Shown: positions 8,995 to 18,573 of the stretch, one piece after another | Layout: the number at the start of each line of letters is the position of its first letter | Numbering within the stretch: the stretch's first letter is position 1 | DNA from: SZUA-430 sp044220975 | GTDB lineage: Bacteria > Pseudomonadota > Alphaproteobacteria > Micropepsales > Micropepsaceae | Direction of reading: 5' to 3' | DNA: 64,000 bases | Assembly (NCBI GenBank): GCA_044220975.1 | Contig: JBGAPZ010000001.1 | Span: forward strand, 165,801-229,800 | Made by a program: the position numbers and the translations under genes | The notes under the pieces: generated by a model | The model's input: only the letters and a program-made list of their open reading frames with translations | What the model was told of the DNA's origin: nothing | Database searches by the model: none

Positions 8995-9924
8995 ATGGCT
9001 GAAATTACAGCCACGATGGTCAAAGACCTGCGCGAGAAAACCGGCGCCGGCATGATGGACTGCAGAAACGCGCTGAACGAAACGAATGGCGATATTGAAG
9101 CAGCCATCGACGTTTTGCGCAAAAAGGGCCTCTCCAAGGCCGCCAAGAAAGCGGGCAACGTCGCCGCTGAAGGCCTCGTCGGGGTCGCGACGAACGGTGG
9201 CGTGGGTGCCGTCGTCGAAGTGAATTCGCAAACCGACTTCGTCGCGCGCAACGAAGAATTCCAAGCGATGGTCGCAAAGATCGCGCACCTCGCACTCGAA
9301 GCCGGCAGCAGCACCGACAAGCTGGGCGGCATGGCGTTCGGCGGGGGCAACACGGTCGCCGGTCAAGTTTCCGCGCTCTCCGGCAAGATCGGCGAGAAAA
9401 TGGATCTACGCCGCACAGCGACGCTTGCCGCGTCTCCGGGCGTCGTTGCCACTTACGTGCACAACCAGGTCGCACCCGGCCTCGGCAAGATCGGCGTGCT
9501 CGTCGCGCTGAAGTCTTCGGGCGACCAAACGAAGCTCGCGGCCCTCGGCCGTCAGCTCGCGATGCACGTCGCCGGTACGCCGTTCCCGCCGCTCGCCATG
9601 AAGCCGGAGCAACTCGATTCGGCCGTCGTGGAACGCGAGAAGTCGATTTTCGCCGACCAAGCGCGTCAGTCGGGCAAGCCTGAGAACATCATCGCAAAGA
9701 TGGTCGAAGGCCGCATGCGCAAGTTCTACGAGGAAGTCGTGCTGCCGATGCAGCCCTTCATCTTGGACCCGGATCGGACCGTCGGAACCGTCGTGAAAGA
9801 CGCGGAAAAAGACGTCGGTGCGCCAGTGTCCCTGGAAGGCTTCGTGCGCTACGCCCTTGGCGAAGGCATCCAGAAGGTGGAAAGTGACTTCGCAGCCGAA
9901 GTCGCCGCCGCAGCGAAAGGCTAA
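8995..9924 (+). CDS. tsf: Elongation factor Ts
   Basis: A 309-residue guanine nucleotide exchange factor for EF-Tu. It begins MAEITATMVKDLREKTGAGMM, with the N-terminal UBA-like domain. The EF-Tu contact motif reads NSQTDFVARN near residue 76. The 62-base gap after rpsB contains two copies of a CGCGCGC stretch that can pair and may act as a weak attenuator. A ribosome-binding site, TTAGGAG, precedes the ATG. Confidence 0.98.
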   Translation: MAEITATMVKDLREKTGAGMMDCRNALNETNGDIEAAIDVLRKKGLSKAAKKAGNVAAEGLVGVATNGGVGAVVEVNSQTDFVARNEEFQAMVAKIAHLALEAGSSTDKLGGMAFGGGNTVAGQVSALSGKIGEKMDLRRTATLAASPGVVATYVHNQVAPGLGKIGVLVALKSSGDQTKLAALGRQLAMHVAGTPFPPLAMKPEQLDSAVVEREKSIFADQARQSGKPENIIAKMVEGRMRKFYEEVVLPMQPFILDPDRTVGTVVKDAEKDVGAPVSLEGFVRYALGEGIQKVESDFAAEVAAAAKG

Positions 9925-9943
9925 CCCCATAGGAACCGTGACC

Positions 9944-10663
9944 ATGACATCAGCGCCGATCTACCGCCGGGTTCTGCTCAAGATCTCCGGCGAGGCGTTG
10001 ATGGGCACGGGCAACTACGGCCTCGACCTCACCACCGTCGACCGCGTCGCTGGCGAAATCAAAGAAGCCAAGGCAATCGGCACCGAAGTGTGCGCCGTCA
10101 TCGGCGGCGGCAACATCTTCCGGGGTTTGCAGGCAGCCGCCGCCGGCATGGAACGCGCGAGCGCCGACTATATGGGCATGCTCGCGACCGTGATGAACGC
10201 GCTCGCGATGCAAAACGCACTGGAACGCATCGGCGTCGACACCCGCGTGCTCTCAGCCATTCCCATGACGACGGTTTGCGAGCCCTACATCCGCCGCCGC
10301 GCTATCCGCCACATGGAAAAGGGCAGGGTGGTGATCTTCGCCGCCGGCACCGGCAACCCGTTCTTCACGACCGACACGGCCGCGGCACTGCGCGCAGCCG
10401 AGATGGGCGTCAATGCCCTGATGAAGGGTACGCAAGTTGACGGCGTCTATTCGGCCGATCCGAGGAAGGATGCGAAGGCCGAACGCTACAACAAGCTGTC
10501 CTACATGGACGTGCTGTCGCGTGACCTGAAGGTGATGGATGCCTCGGCGGTATCGCTCGCGCGCGAAAGCGGGATCCCGATCGTCGTGTTCAATATCCAC
10601 GAAAAAATGAACTTTGTCCGCGTGCTGCAGGGCAAAGGCCTCAGCACGGTGATTTCGAACTAA
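9944..10663 (+). CDS. pyrH: Uridylate kinase
   Basis: A 239-residue UMP kinase of the amino-acid kinase fold, making UDP for nucleotide and envelope synthesis. It starts MTSAPIYRRVLLKISGEALMG and contains CAVIGGGNIFRG and GTGNPFFTTDTAAALRA, both typical. The frame extends upstream into tsf, but that part is unrelated. GTG at 9938 is the only plausible alternative start. It sits 19 bases after tsf, in the conserved cluster. Confidence 0.97.
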   Translation: MTSAPIYRRVLLKISGEALMGTGNYGLDLTTVDRVAGEIKEAKAIGTEVCAVIGGGNIFRGLQAAAAGMERASADYMGMLATVMNALAMQNALERIGVDTRVLSAIPMTTVCEPYIRRRAIRHMEKGRVVIFAAGTGNPFFTTDTAAALRAAEMGVNALMKGTQVDGVYSADPRKDAKAERYNKLSYMDVLSRDLKVMDASAVSLARESGIPIVVFNIHEKMNFVRVLQGKGLSTVISN

Positions 10664-10699
10664 AGCGCGCGAAGGCAAAAACTTCGCCGGGAGGATCGC

Positions 10700-11266
10700 A
10701 TGGCGCAAATGAAACCGTTTGATCTCGACGACTTGACCAAGCGTATGAAAGGCGCGGTCTCGACGCTGAAACACGAATTCGCAGGCCTTCGCACGGGCCG
10801 TGCGTCGGTATCATTGCTTGATCCTGTACACGTCGACGCTTACGGAAGCCCGATGCCGCTGAATCAGGTGGCCACAATCAACGCGCCGGAACCGCGCCTG
10901 CTAACAGTCCAAGTGTGGGACCGCGGTCTGGCAATCGCTGTCGACAAGGCAATTCGTAGCGCCAGCCTCGGCTTGAACCCGCAAGTCGACGGCCAGCTGC
11001 TTCGTATCCCAATTCCACCACTGACCGAGGAGCGCCGCAAAGAACTCTCAAAGGTCGGCGCCAAATACGCTGAGGCCGCGCGCGTTGCGGTACGCAACAT
11101 TCGCCGCGACGGGATGGAGCATTTGAAGAAGCTCGAGAAGGAGCATCAGATCAGCGAAGACGAGCACAAGAAGCAGCACGACCTGGTGCAAAAGGCGACC
11201 GACCAGCACATCAAGGAAATCGACGACGCGCTTGGCGCCAAAGAAAAGGAAATCATGCAGGTCTAA
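10700..11266 (+). CDS. frr: Ribosome recycling factor
   Basis: A 188-residue protein that splits the post-termination ribosome together with EF-G. The recognisable pieces are LRTGRASVSLLDPVHVDAYGS, PLNQVATINAPEPR and KVGAKYAEAARVAVRNIRRD. Length is normal for the family. It follows pyrH by 36 bases with a GGGAGG ribosome-binding site. Confidence 0.98.
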   Translation: MAQMKPFDLDDLTKRMKGAVSTLKHEFAGLRTGRASVSLLDPVHVDAYGSPMPLNQVATINAPEPRLLTVQVWDRGLAIAVDKAIRSASLGLNPQVDGQLLRIPIPPLTEERRKELSKVGAKYAEAARVAVRNIRRDGMEHLKKLEKEHQISEDEHKKQHDLVQKATDQHIKEIDDALGAKEKEIMQV

Positions 11267-11288
11267 CCGCCCGCTGATTCCCGATCCG

Positions 11289-12038
11289 ATGTCGTCCCCG
11301 CCCGCAGAACAAGATCGCCCGAGCCCGCGCCACGTTGCGATCATCATGGACGGCAACGGGCGTTGGGCGTCGGCGCGTCACCTGCCACGCGTCATGGGCC
11401 ACAGGGCAGGGGTCGCAGCCGTTCGTAACATTGTGCGCGCCGCGCCCGAAATTGGGCTCGAGTATCTAACGCTCTACAGCTTCTCTTCAGAAAACTGGAA
11501 GCGCCCGAAAGCTGAAATCAGCGATCTGATGGGCTTGTTGCGCTTCTACCTGCGCGACGACCTCGAAGAACTGCACCGAAACGGCGTCCAGGTCCGTGTC
11601 ATTGGCGCTAAGCAGCAACTCGACGGCGACATCGTTGACCTCATCGAGCACGCGCACCAGCGCACGCGCGAGAACACCAAGCTGAAGTTGATCATCGCCT
11701 TCAATTACGGTGGCCAGGACGAGATCATCGAGGCTACGCGGCGCATTGCCGATGACGTGGTGGCAGGCAAGATAACGTCGGCGTCAGTGACCCGCGAATT
11801 ATTCACGTCTTATCTCGCAACTGCTGGCATTCCCGATCCGGATCTCGTCATCCGCACATCGGGCGAGCAACGCTTGAGCAACTTCCTGATCTGGCAAACC
11901 GCGTACTCGGAGTTCGTGTTCACGAATACGCTCTGGCCCGATTTCGGCAAAGCGGATCTCGTCGCTGCCGTTCGCGAGTATCAGGCCCGCGATCGTCGCT
12001 TTGGCGGCCTAACAGCCGCAGCGGACGGGCACACGTGA
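11289..12038 (+). CDS. uppS: Isoprenyl transferase (undecaprenyl diphosphate synthase)
   Basis: A 249-residue cis-prenyltransferase that makes the C55 carrier lipid for peptidoglycan and LPS. Motifs are HVAIIMDGNGRWA, with the catalytic Asp, and the C-terminal IRTSGEQRLSNFLIWQTAYSE. ATG 11289 gives the usual N-terminus. The longer open frame from 11232 lies inside frr and is rejected. The stop overlaps the GTG start of cdsA. Confidence 0.97.
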   Translation: MSSPPAEQDRPSPRHVAIIMDGNGRWASARHLPRVMGHRAGVAAVRNIVRAAPEIGLEYLTLYSFSSENWKRPKAEISDLMGLLRFYLRDDLEELHRNGVQVRVIGAKQQLDGDIVDLIEHAHQRTRENTKLKLIIAFNYGGQDEIIEATRRIADDVVAGKITSASVTRELFTSYLATAGIPDPDLVIRTSGEQRLSNFLIWQTAYSEFVFTNTLWPDFGKADLVAAVREYQARDRRFGGLTAAADGHT

Positions 12039-12859
12039 CGGCTGACGCGAAGCGCTCAAGTCTGTGGCCACGCATCCTCGCCGCCGTTGTCTTGGTTCCC
12101 GCGGCACTCGGCGCCGTTTATATCGGTGGTTGGGTGCTTGCCGTGTGGGTCGTCGCAGCAGGCGTTGCAATGGCTGTGGAGTGGAACGCCATCGTGCACC
12201 GCGAAAGAATCGGCTGGAGGCTCGGTTTCCACGTCGCCGCCCTAGCGGCATCTCAAGCCCTTGTTGCGCTCGGTCACGCCGATTGGGCGCTCGCAAGTAT
12301 CTTGTTCGTGGCCCTCGTCGGCAACGCCTTGGCGCAGAGCCGCGAAGAGCGAGGCCTCTGGGTCGTGCTTGGCGTTCTGTACATCGCCGTTCCTTGCCTA
12401 GCGCTCGTCTGGCTGCGCGATCAGGCGCCTTATGGCATGAGCATGGTGATTTGGCTTTTCCTCGTAGTGTGGGCAACGGACAGTGCCGCCTACGTGGCCG
12501 GTTCCGCCGTCGGAGGCCCGAAACTCGCGCCCGCCATTTCACCGAGCAAGACATGGGCAGGCGCAGTCGCCGGCTTGGCAGCGGGAATTGTTGCAACCAT
12601 TGCGTTCGCCCAATTTTTTGGCGGCACGGCTGACGCCAGGCTTGTTGCAGCGGGCGCTCTGCTCTCGCTTTTGACGCAGTGCGGCGACCTCGCAGAATCC
12701 TCGCTGAAGCGCACATTTGGTGTGAAGGATGCGTCTGATTTGATTCCAGGGCACGGCGGCGCTTTGGACAGGCTGGATGGAATGATCTTCGCGACTTTGG
12801 GACTTGCGGCCTATGTTGCTGCAGCGAACATGTCGCCGCTCGTTTGGATGGTGTCGTGA
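12035..12859 (+). CDS. cdsA: Phosphatidate cytidylyltransferase
   Basis: A 274-residue integral membrane enzyme that makes CDP-diacylglycerol from phosphatidic acid and CTP. Several hydrophobic helices are visible. The family signature near the C-terminus includes KRTFGVKDASDLIPGHGG followed by LDRLDGM, and SPSKTWAGAVAG is also present. The start is GTG 12035, overlapping the uppS stop as GTGA. The same overlap recurs at its own end with dxr. Confidence 0.95.
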   Translation: MTADAKRSSLWPRILAAVVLVPAALGAVYIGGWVLAVWVVAAGVAMAVEWNAIVHRERIGWRLGFHVAALAASQALVALGHADWALASILFVALVGNALAQSREERGLWVVLGVLYIAVPCLALVWLRDQAPYGMSMVIWLFLVVWATDSAAYVAGSAVGGPKLAPAISPSKTWAGAVAGLAAGIVATIAFAQFFGGTADARLVAAGALLSLLTQCGDLAESSLKRTFGVKDASDLIPGHGGALDRLDGMIFATLGLAAYVAAANMSPLVWMVS

Positions 12860-14037
12860 ACAAAGGTCACGGTCGTAAAGTTACGATTTTGGGCTCGACG
12901 GGCTCAGTCGGGGTCAACACCGTTGACTTGATCGAACACCACAACGCTAAGACGCCTGGCAGCTATCGCGTAATGGCCCTCACCGCCAACACAAACGCTC
13001 ACGAATTGGCAGTACAGGCGCGCAAGCTGCGGCCGGAATTTGTCGCTATTGCCGATGAGAGGCGTTACGCGGACCTCAAAGATGCGCTGTCAGATACAGC
13101 CATTGAAGTCGGTGCGGGAACTGGCGCCCTTGAGGAGGCCGCCGCACGCGATGCCGACTGGGTTATGGCGAGCATTGTGGGCGCGGCTGGACTGCGTCCA
13201 ACGCTTGCGGCAGTGCGACGCGGCGCCACCGTGGCCCTGGCCAACAAAGAGTGCCTGGTTTGCGCCGGCGATCTATTCATGTCCGAAGTCCGCCGCGCCA
13301 AAGCAACGCTTCTGCCGGTCGATTCCGAACACAACGCTGTCTTCCAATGCTTCGAAGCTCACCACGCAACTGCCATCGAACAGATTACGTTGACGGCATC
13401 CGGAGGGCCCTTCCGTACGTGGACTGCCGCGCAAATGGATTCCGCCACGCCGGAGCAAGCCTGCAAGCACCCGAACTGGGATATGGGCGCGAAGATATCG
13501 GTCGATTCCGCCACGCTCATGAACAAAGGTCTCGAACTCATCGAGGCGCACCACCTTTTCGCGATTGCACCCGAACGATTATCGGTGATTGTCCACCCGC
13601 AATCGATTGTGCATAGCCTCGTTTCCTACGTAGACGGTTCAGTGCTCGCGCAACTCGGCAGCCCCGATATGCGCACGCCGATCGCCTATACGCTGGGCTA
13701 TCCGGATAGAATTGAAGCACCAACCCGACGACTGAACCTGGCGGACTTTGGACAGCTTTCGTTTGAAGCACCAGACACTGTCAGATTTCCCTGTCTCGCT
13801 CTGGCACAGGACGCCTTGCAGCGGCAGGGGGGCGCACCTACCATCCTAAATGCGGCCAACGAAGTCGCTGTAGAGGCATTTTTGGCGCGGAAATTGGCCT
13901 TTTCAGGCATCCCACACCTCGTGGAATCGGTGTTACGGCAATGTGATGCGGGTGGCCGAACCCCTGCATCCGTCGGTGACGCACTTGAACTCGATCATCT
14001 CGCGCGAACCACGGCGGCACGGCTTCTGCCGAACTGA
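12856..14037 (+). CDS. dxr: 1-deoxy-D-xylulose 5-phosphate reductoisomerase
   Basis: A 393-residue NADPH-dependent enzyme of the MEP isoprenoid pathway, feeding uppS. The N-terminal ILGSTGSVGVNTVDLI is the NADPH site. LLPVDSEHNAVFQC and ISVDSATLMNKGLELIEAHHLF are the metal and substrate sites. I choose GTG 12856, which overlaps the cdsA stop. The TTG at 12844 is in frame but would extend the protein inside cdsA. Confidence 0.96.
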   Translation: MNKGHGRKVTILGSTGSVGVNTVDLIEHHNAKTPGSYRVMALTANTNAHELAVQARKLRPEFVAIADERRYADLKDALSDTAIEVGAGTGALEEAAARDADWVMASIVGAAGLRPTLAAVRRGATVALANKECLVCAGDLFMSEVRRAKATLLPVDSEHNAVFQCFEAHHATAIEQITLTASGGPFRTWTAAQMDSATPEQACKHPNWDMGAKISVDSATLMNKGLELIEAHHLFAIAPERLSVIVHPQSIVHSLVSYVDGSVLAQLGSPDMRTPIAYTLGYPDRIEAPTRRLNLADFGQLSFEAPDTVRFPCLALAQDALQRQGGAPTILNAANEVAVEAFLARKLAFSGIPHLVESVLRQCDAGGRTPASVGDALELDHLARTTAARLLPN

Positions 14038-14068
14038 ACCGTGAGGAAAAAACGAAGGGACGGAAACG

Positions 14069-15526
14069 ATGGAATATCCAACGACAATTCTGGGATGGGC
14101 AGGCCTCGTCGGCTTCGGCGGACTTGGATTCGTCTTCACCATCACGCTTGTCGTTTTCGTTCATGAACTCGGCCACTTCCTCGCGGCCAGATACTTCGGC
14201 GTGAAAGTAGAAAGCTTTTCGATCGGCTTTGGCAGGGCGCTAGCAGGATTCACGGACCGCTACGGCACCTACTGGAAGGTGGGTTGGCTTCCGCTCGGCG
14301 GGTATGTGAAATTTTGGGGCGACGAAGGCGTGTCGAGCACCCCCGACCACGAAAAAATCGATCATGCATCGGCCGCCGAACGCGCGGGCTCATTCCACCA
14401 CAAACCGCTTTGGCAGAAAGCGATCATCGCTTTGGGGGGGCCCGTCGCGAACTTCATTCTGGCCTTGGTCATTCTGACGGCCCTGTTCGCGATCAACGGG
14501 ACCTCAGTCGTAACGGCGCAAATCGGAGCGCTGAGCAAAGGGGCGCCGGCGGAACTCGCCGGTTTCAAGATCGGTGACACGGTGATCGCCATCGACGGCA
14601 AGCCGGTCACCGAATTTCAGGACATCATTACGACTGTCGGCGTGGCCCAAGGACGCCAGCTGGTGTTTCGCCTACGGCGCAATGGCCAGGAGCTGAATAT
14701 TCCGGTCACGCCGCAGCAAATTGAGAAAGAAGATCCGTTCGGCAACAAGGTGATGGACGCTGGCATCGGCGTTCGGCCCGTCACACCAGGAAAGATCGAT
14801 CGCGTTGCGCCGGGGTCTGCGGCCGAACGGGCAGGGCTCAAAGCCGATGATATTGTCGTGCAAATCGACAAAACCCCCGTCGTCACATGGAAGGATCTCG
14901 CGACGGGTCTTCGTGCAGCAAACGGTCGGCCTGTTGAGGTCACCTTCTTCCGCGACGAACTCGATCCGAAACTGCAACGCAGCAAACTGAACAAAAAAGT
15001 CGTGACGCTCGCGCCGACGGGCCCGCTGTCGTCAGCGACCGACTCGGACCGCTTCGTCGACGAATCTGTGGGCCTCACAGCGACCGTTCCAGGTGCCCCT
15101 GAGTCTGAAACCATTGTAAGATTCGGCCCACTTGAGGCCGCATCTAGAGCCGCCAGCACCGTCTGGTTCATCGTAGTTAAGACGTTGTCATTTATCGGCC
15201 AACTCTTGACCGGCACCGGAGACTATCAGCAGTTGTCTGGCCCAATCGGAATCGCCCAGGTTTCCGGCCAAGTTCTAGTGTTTTTTGGTGTGGTCGCCCT
15301 CATCAACCTGGCGGCGGTGTTGTCCGTGAGCATCGGTTTACTTAATCTTTTTCCCATCCCGATGCTCGACGGGGGACATCTCCTATACTATGGCATAGAA
15401 GCTGTACGTGGGCGTCCTTTGGGGGAACGCGCGCAAGAGCTTGGGTTTCGGATCGGCTTCGCACTCGTTGTCGGTTTGATGCTTTTTGCGACTTGGAACG
15501 ACATTACGAAGTTCAAGATGTTCTGA
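14069..15526 (+). CDS. rseP: RIP metalloprotease RseP (site-2 protease family)
   Basis: A 485-residue intramembrane zinc protease, probably cleaving an anti-sigma factor or signal-peptide remnants. The zinc motif HELGH is in VVFVHELGHFLAARYFGVK, and the second motif is LNLFPIPMLDGGHLLYYGIE. Two PDZ-like segments lie between them: LSKGAPAELAGFKIGDTVIA and VAPGSAAERAGLKADDIVVQ. Membrane segments are at the N-terminus, about residues 120-140, 400-430 and the C-terminus. It lies directly upstream of bamA, as in most proteobacteria. Confidence 0.95.
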   Translation: MEYPTTILGWAGLVGFGGLGFVFTITLVVFVHELGHFLAARYFGVKVESFSIGFGRALAGFTDRYGTYWKVGWLPLGGYVKFWGDEGVSSTPDHEKIDHASAAERAGSFHHKPLWQKAIIALGGPVANFILALVILTALFAINGTSVVTAQIGALSKGAPAELAGFKIGDTVIAIDGKPVTEFQDIITTVGVAQGRQLVFRLRRNGQELNIPVTPQQIEKEDPFGNKVMDAGIGVRPVTPGKIDRVAPGSAAERAGLKADDIVVQIDKTPVVTWKDLATGLRAANGRPVEVTFFRDELDPKLQRSKLNKKVVTLAPTGPLSSATDSDRFVDESVGLTATVPGAPESETIVRFGPLEAASRAASTVWFIVVKTLSFIGQLLTGTGDYQQLSGPIGIAQVSGQVLVFFGVVALINLAAVLSVSIGLLNLFPIPMLDGGHLLYYGIEAVRGRPLGERAQELGFRIGFALVVGLMLFATWNDITKFKMF

Positions 15527-15570
15527 AGTGCTTGCCAGTTACCTAAGTTTGGGCCGCGGGGCGTACAAGA

Positions 15571-17881
15571 ATGAAAAGAGTACTCGGAACGGCGTTGGCG
15601 CTCTTGGTCGCCCTATTGTTCGCCGTAGCGCCAGCCGTCGCTGAGCAAGCGGATGGTCCGGTTGTCACGCGCATCAACGTCGAAGGCAACCAGCGCATCG
15701 AAGAATCGACCGTTCTGTCGTACATGGTCGTTCGCGAAGGCCTCGCATACTCGCAGCAACAAGTTGATCAATCCCTAAAGACGCTCTACGCGACCGGCCT
15801 CTTCGCCGACGTTCAAATCCAGCAGTCGAACGGTGTCGTGACGGTGAAGGTGGTCGAAAATCCGATCATCAATCGCATCGCGTTTGAGGGTAACTCCAAG
15901 ACCTCCGACAAGACGCTGACGCGACGAAGTTCAGCTGAAGCCACGCATGGTCTTCACGCGCTCGAAGGTTCAGTCCGACGTTCAGCGCATCATCGAAATT
16001 TATCGCCGCTCTGGCCGCTTTGCCGCCCAGGTTGAGCCGAAGACCGTGCAATTGGCGCAAAACCGCGTCGATCTTGTGTTCGAAATTAACGAGGGTCCGA
16101 CGACCGGCGTCAGCCGCATCATATTCATAGGCAACAAGGCGTTCAGCGACGGCACCCTCCGCGACAAGATTGCCACCGGCGAGTCCATTTGGTGGAATTT
16201 TTTGCAGACGAACGACAACTACGATCCTGATCGTCTGACCTTCGACCGCGAACAGCTGCGCCGTTACTACTTGAGCCAGGGTTACGCCGACTTTCGCGTG
16301 ATCTCGGCGGTTGCCGAGCTCGCGCCGGACCGCAGCGGGTTCTACATCACATTCACGATCGAAGAGGGTGACAAGTACGACTTCGGCAAGGTCGAAATCG
16401 ACACGAAGCTGAAAGACGTGCCCGTCGGCGACCTCCGCCAGTTGATCCGCTTTGAGGGCGGTGACCAGTACAATGCCGAACTGATCGACAAGAGCGTTGA
16501 CGCGCTCACGCTGGCTGCGGGCACAAAGGGCTACGCGTTCGTCGATATTCGCCCGCGTGTACGCCGCAACAAGGAAACCAAGACCGTCGACGTCGTCTTC
16601 AAGATCGAAGAGGGCCCGCGCGTCTACATCGAGCGCATCAACATCGTCGGCAACACCCGCACGCTCGACAAAGTCATCCGCCGTGAAATCCGGTTGGTCG
16701 AAGGCGACGCCTTCAACCGCGTGCTCATCAACCGCTCGCGTTCGCGCATCCGCGGCCTCGGCTTCTTCAAGAAAGTCGAAATCAACGAAGAGCCCGGCTC
16801 TTCCGGCGACCGCACGGTGCTGAACGTCGAAGTCGAAGAACAATCGACGGGCGAATTTTCGATCAGCGCTGGCTTCTCGTCCGCCGACAACGTCGTCGGC
16901 GCCGTGAGCCTAACGGAAAAGAACTTGCTAGGCCGCGGTCAGTTCCTGCGCCTGCAGGTTTCCGTGTCGAGCATCCGTCAACAGGTTGATCTGCGCTTCA
17001 CCGAGCCGTACTTCCTCGATCGCAACATGTCGGCCGGCTTCGACCTCTACAACACGCACTCTGTCTACAGTGAATCGGACTACGAGGCTGATATCCGCGG
17101 TATCGGCTTGCGCCTCGGGTTCCCGCTTTCAGAGTACGGTCGATTGGGTCTGCGCTACACGCTGCGCCAAGACGACATTCAGTCGACGAACAATCTGTAC
17201 CAGTCGCCCGGCGTGACCACGCTGTCGTTGGTCGGCTTTACCTACGCCTACGACGAAAAAGACGATCCGATCGAACCGAAAAATGGCTTCGATTTGACGT
17301 GGAGCGGCGACGTTTCGGGCCTTGGTGGCGACAAAAAGTACATCAAGACCGAACTGAGCTCGAATTGGTACAAGCGCCTTTGGTTTGACGACCTCATCCT
17401 CAACGTGGCGGCGACAGCGGGCTACATCGTGGCCTATGGCGACGAAACGTTGGAGTTGAACGATCGCTTCTTCAAGGGTGGCGGCTCGTTCCGCGGCTTC
17501 AAGACCTCGGGCATTGGTCCGCGCGACATCGCGCCCGATACTGGAACGCCGCCGTCGGTCGGTGGTGAGATGTACGCGATCGGTACCGTCGAACTCCGTT
17601 TCCCGAATTTCTTACCTGAGGAACTTGGCATCAAGACCGCGTTGTTCACCGATTTCGGTACGGTCGGCATGGTCCAAGACAAGCCCGTTTGCGACAACGA
17701 CGGCGTTGGCGGGAACGACATTTGCATCGTGGACGATATGTCACTGCGGGCTTCGGCAGGTGTGAGTGTGTACTGGAATTCGCCTTTCGGTCCGGTGCGC
17801 CTTGATTTCTCCCAAATTTTGAACAAAGAACAGTACGACCAAACCGAGTCCTTCCGCTTCAGCGCTGGTACGAAGTTTTAG
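15571..17881 (+). CDS. bamA: Outer membrane protein assembly factor BamA (reading frame broken in this sequence)
   Basis: The outer-membrane insertase, read across a frame break. A signal peptide (MKRVLGTALALLVALLFAVAPAVAEQ is too long to quote whole) occupies the first 25 residues or so, then POTRA repeats, then a beta-barrel ending FSAGTKF with the terminal Phe expected of BamA. Frame 1 runs from 15571 to 15921 (SDKTLT) and frame 2 continues from 15923 (DEVQLKPRMVFTRSKV). Skipping C15922 restores a 769-residue protein of normal size. Without that, the first frame ends at 16035 after a nonsense tail. BamA is essential, so a sequence error is the likeliest cause. Confidence 0.93.
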
Positions 17882-17905
17882 GTCCGCTCCAGGAGTTGCA
17901 ATCAT

Positions 17906-18562
17906 ATGAAGACGCCTAAGGCCCTGTGGGCCGTCGCCGCATTCGCGGCAGTAACGCTAATGCTTGGGACTGTTGCGTCATCGGCGCAGCCCGTTCCCGC
18001 CAAACCTCCGGTCGCTGGCGCAAAGCCCGTCGCCGCAACGGGCAGGGCTCCGACGGCCGTCATCCTGTTCCTCGATCGCGGAACGGTCCTTCGCCAGTCG
18101 TCGGTTGGCAAAGACATGTACGCGCAGGTCGAAGGCCTCGCGAAAAAGATGGAAACGGAATTCTCGCCCGAGAACAAAAAGCTGCAGGCAGACGTCCAGG
18201 CCCTTCAGGCCCAGGCCGCGGTCCTCTCGCCGGAAGTCCGCCAGCAGAAAGTGAAGGATCTGGAAGCCCGCCGCGCAGCCTTCCAAAAGAAGGTCCAAGA
18301 TCGTCAGGCAGCGATCCAAAACGGCCTCGGCACGGCACGCACGCAAGTGGAAATGGCGCTGGGGCCCATTCTTGAAAAGATCATGGTTGAGCGCGGAGCA
18401 AACCTCTTGCTCGATCGCGGCCTTGTCGTACTGGGAGCAACGGACCTCGACGTGACCGCGTCAGTTATTCAGCGCTTAAACACATCGCTGCCCAAGGTCG
18501 TGGTGACCCCGGTAGCCCCCAAAGCGCCGGCGAAGCCCGCAGGCGCGAAGCCGAACGGCTAG
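17906..18562 (+). CDS. OmpH/Skp-family periplasmic chaperone, copy 1
   Basis: A 218-residue secreted protein: signal peptide ending VASSAQP, an Ala/Pro/Lys-rich linker, then the OmpH core from AVILFLDRGTVLRQSSVGKD. A charged helical stretch that should form the coiled-coil tentacles covers about residues 70-150. The tail is again rich in Ala, Pro and Lys. Family members hold unfolded outer-membrane proteins on the way to BamA, which is encoded just upstream. The next gene is a close tandem copy. The two differ mostly in the middle of the helices. Confidence 0.88.
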   Translation: MKTPKALWAVAAFAAVTLMLGTVASSAQPVPAKPPVAGAKPVAATGRAPTAVILFLDRGTVLRQSSVGKDMYAQVEGLAKKMETEFSPENKKLQADVQALQAQAAVLSPEVRQQKVKDLEARRAAFQKKVQDRQAAIQNGLGTARTQVEMALGPILEKIMVERGANLLLDRGLVVLGATDLDVTASVIQRLNTSLPKVVVTPVAPKAPAKPAGAKPNG

Positions 18563-18573
18563 GAGGAAGAGTT

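Noticed and set aside
15869..16843. 324-codon minus-strand frame inside bamA
   Set aside because: It lies wholly opposite BamA POTRA coding sequence and has no recognisable domain.
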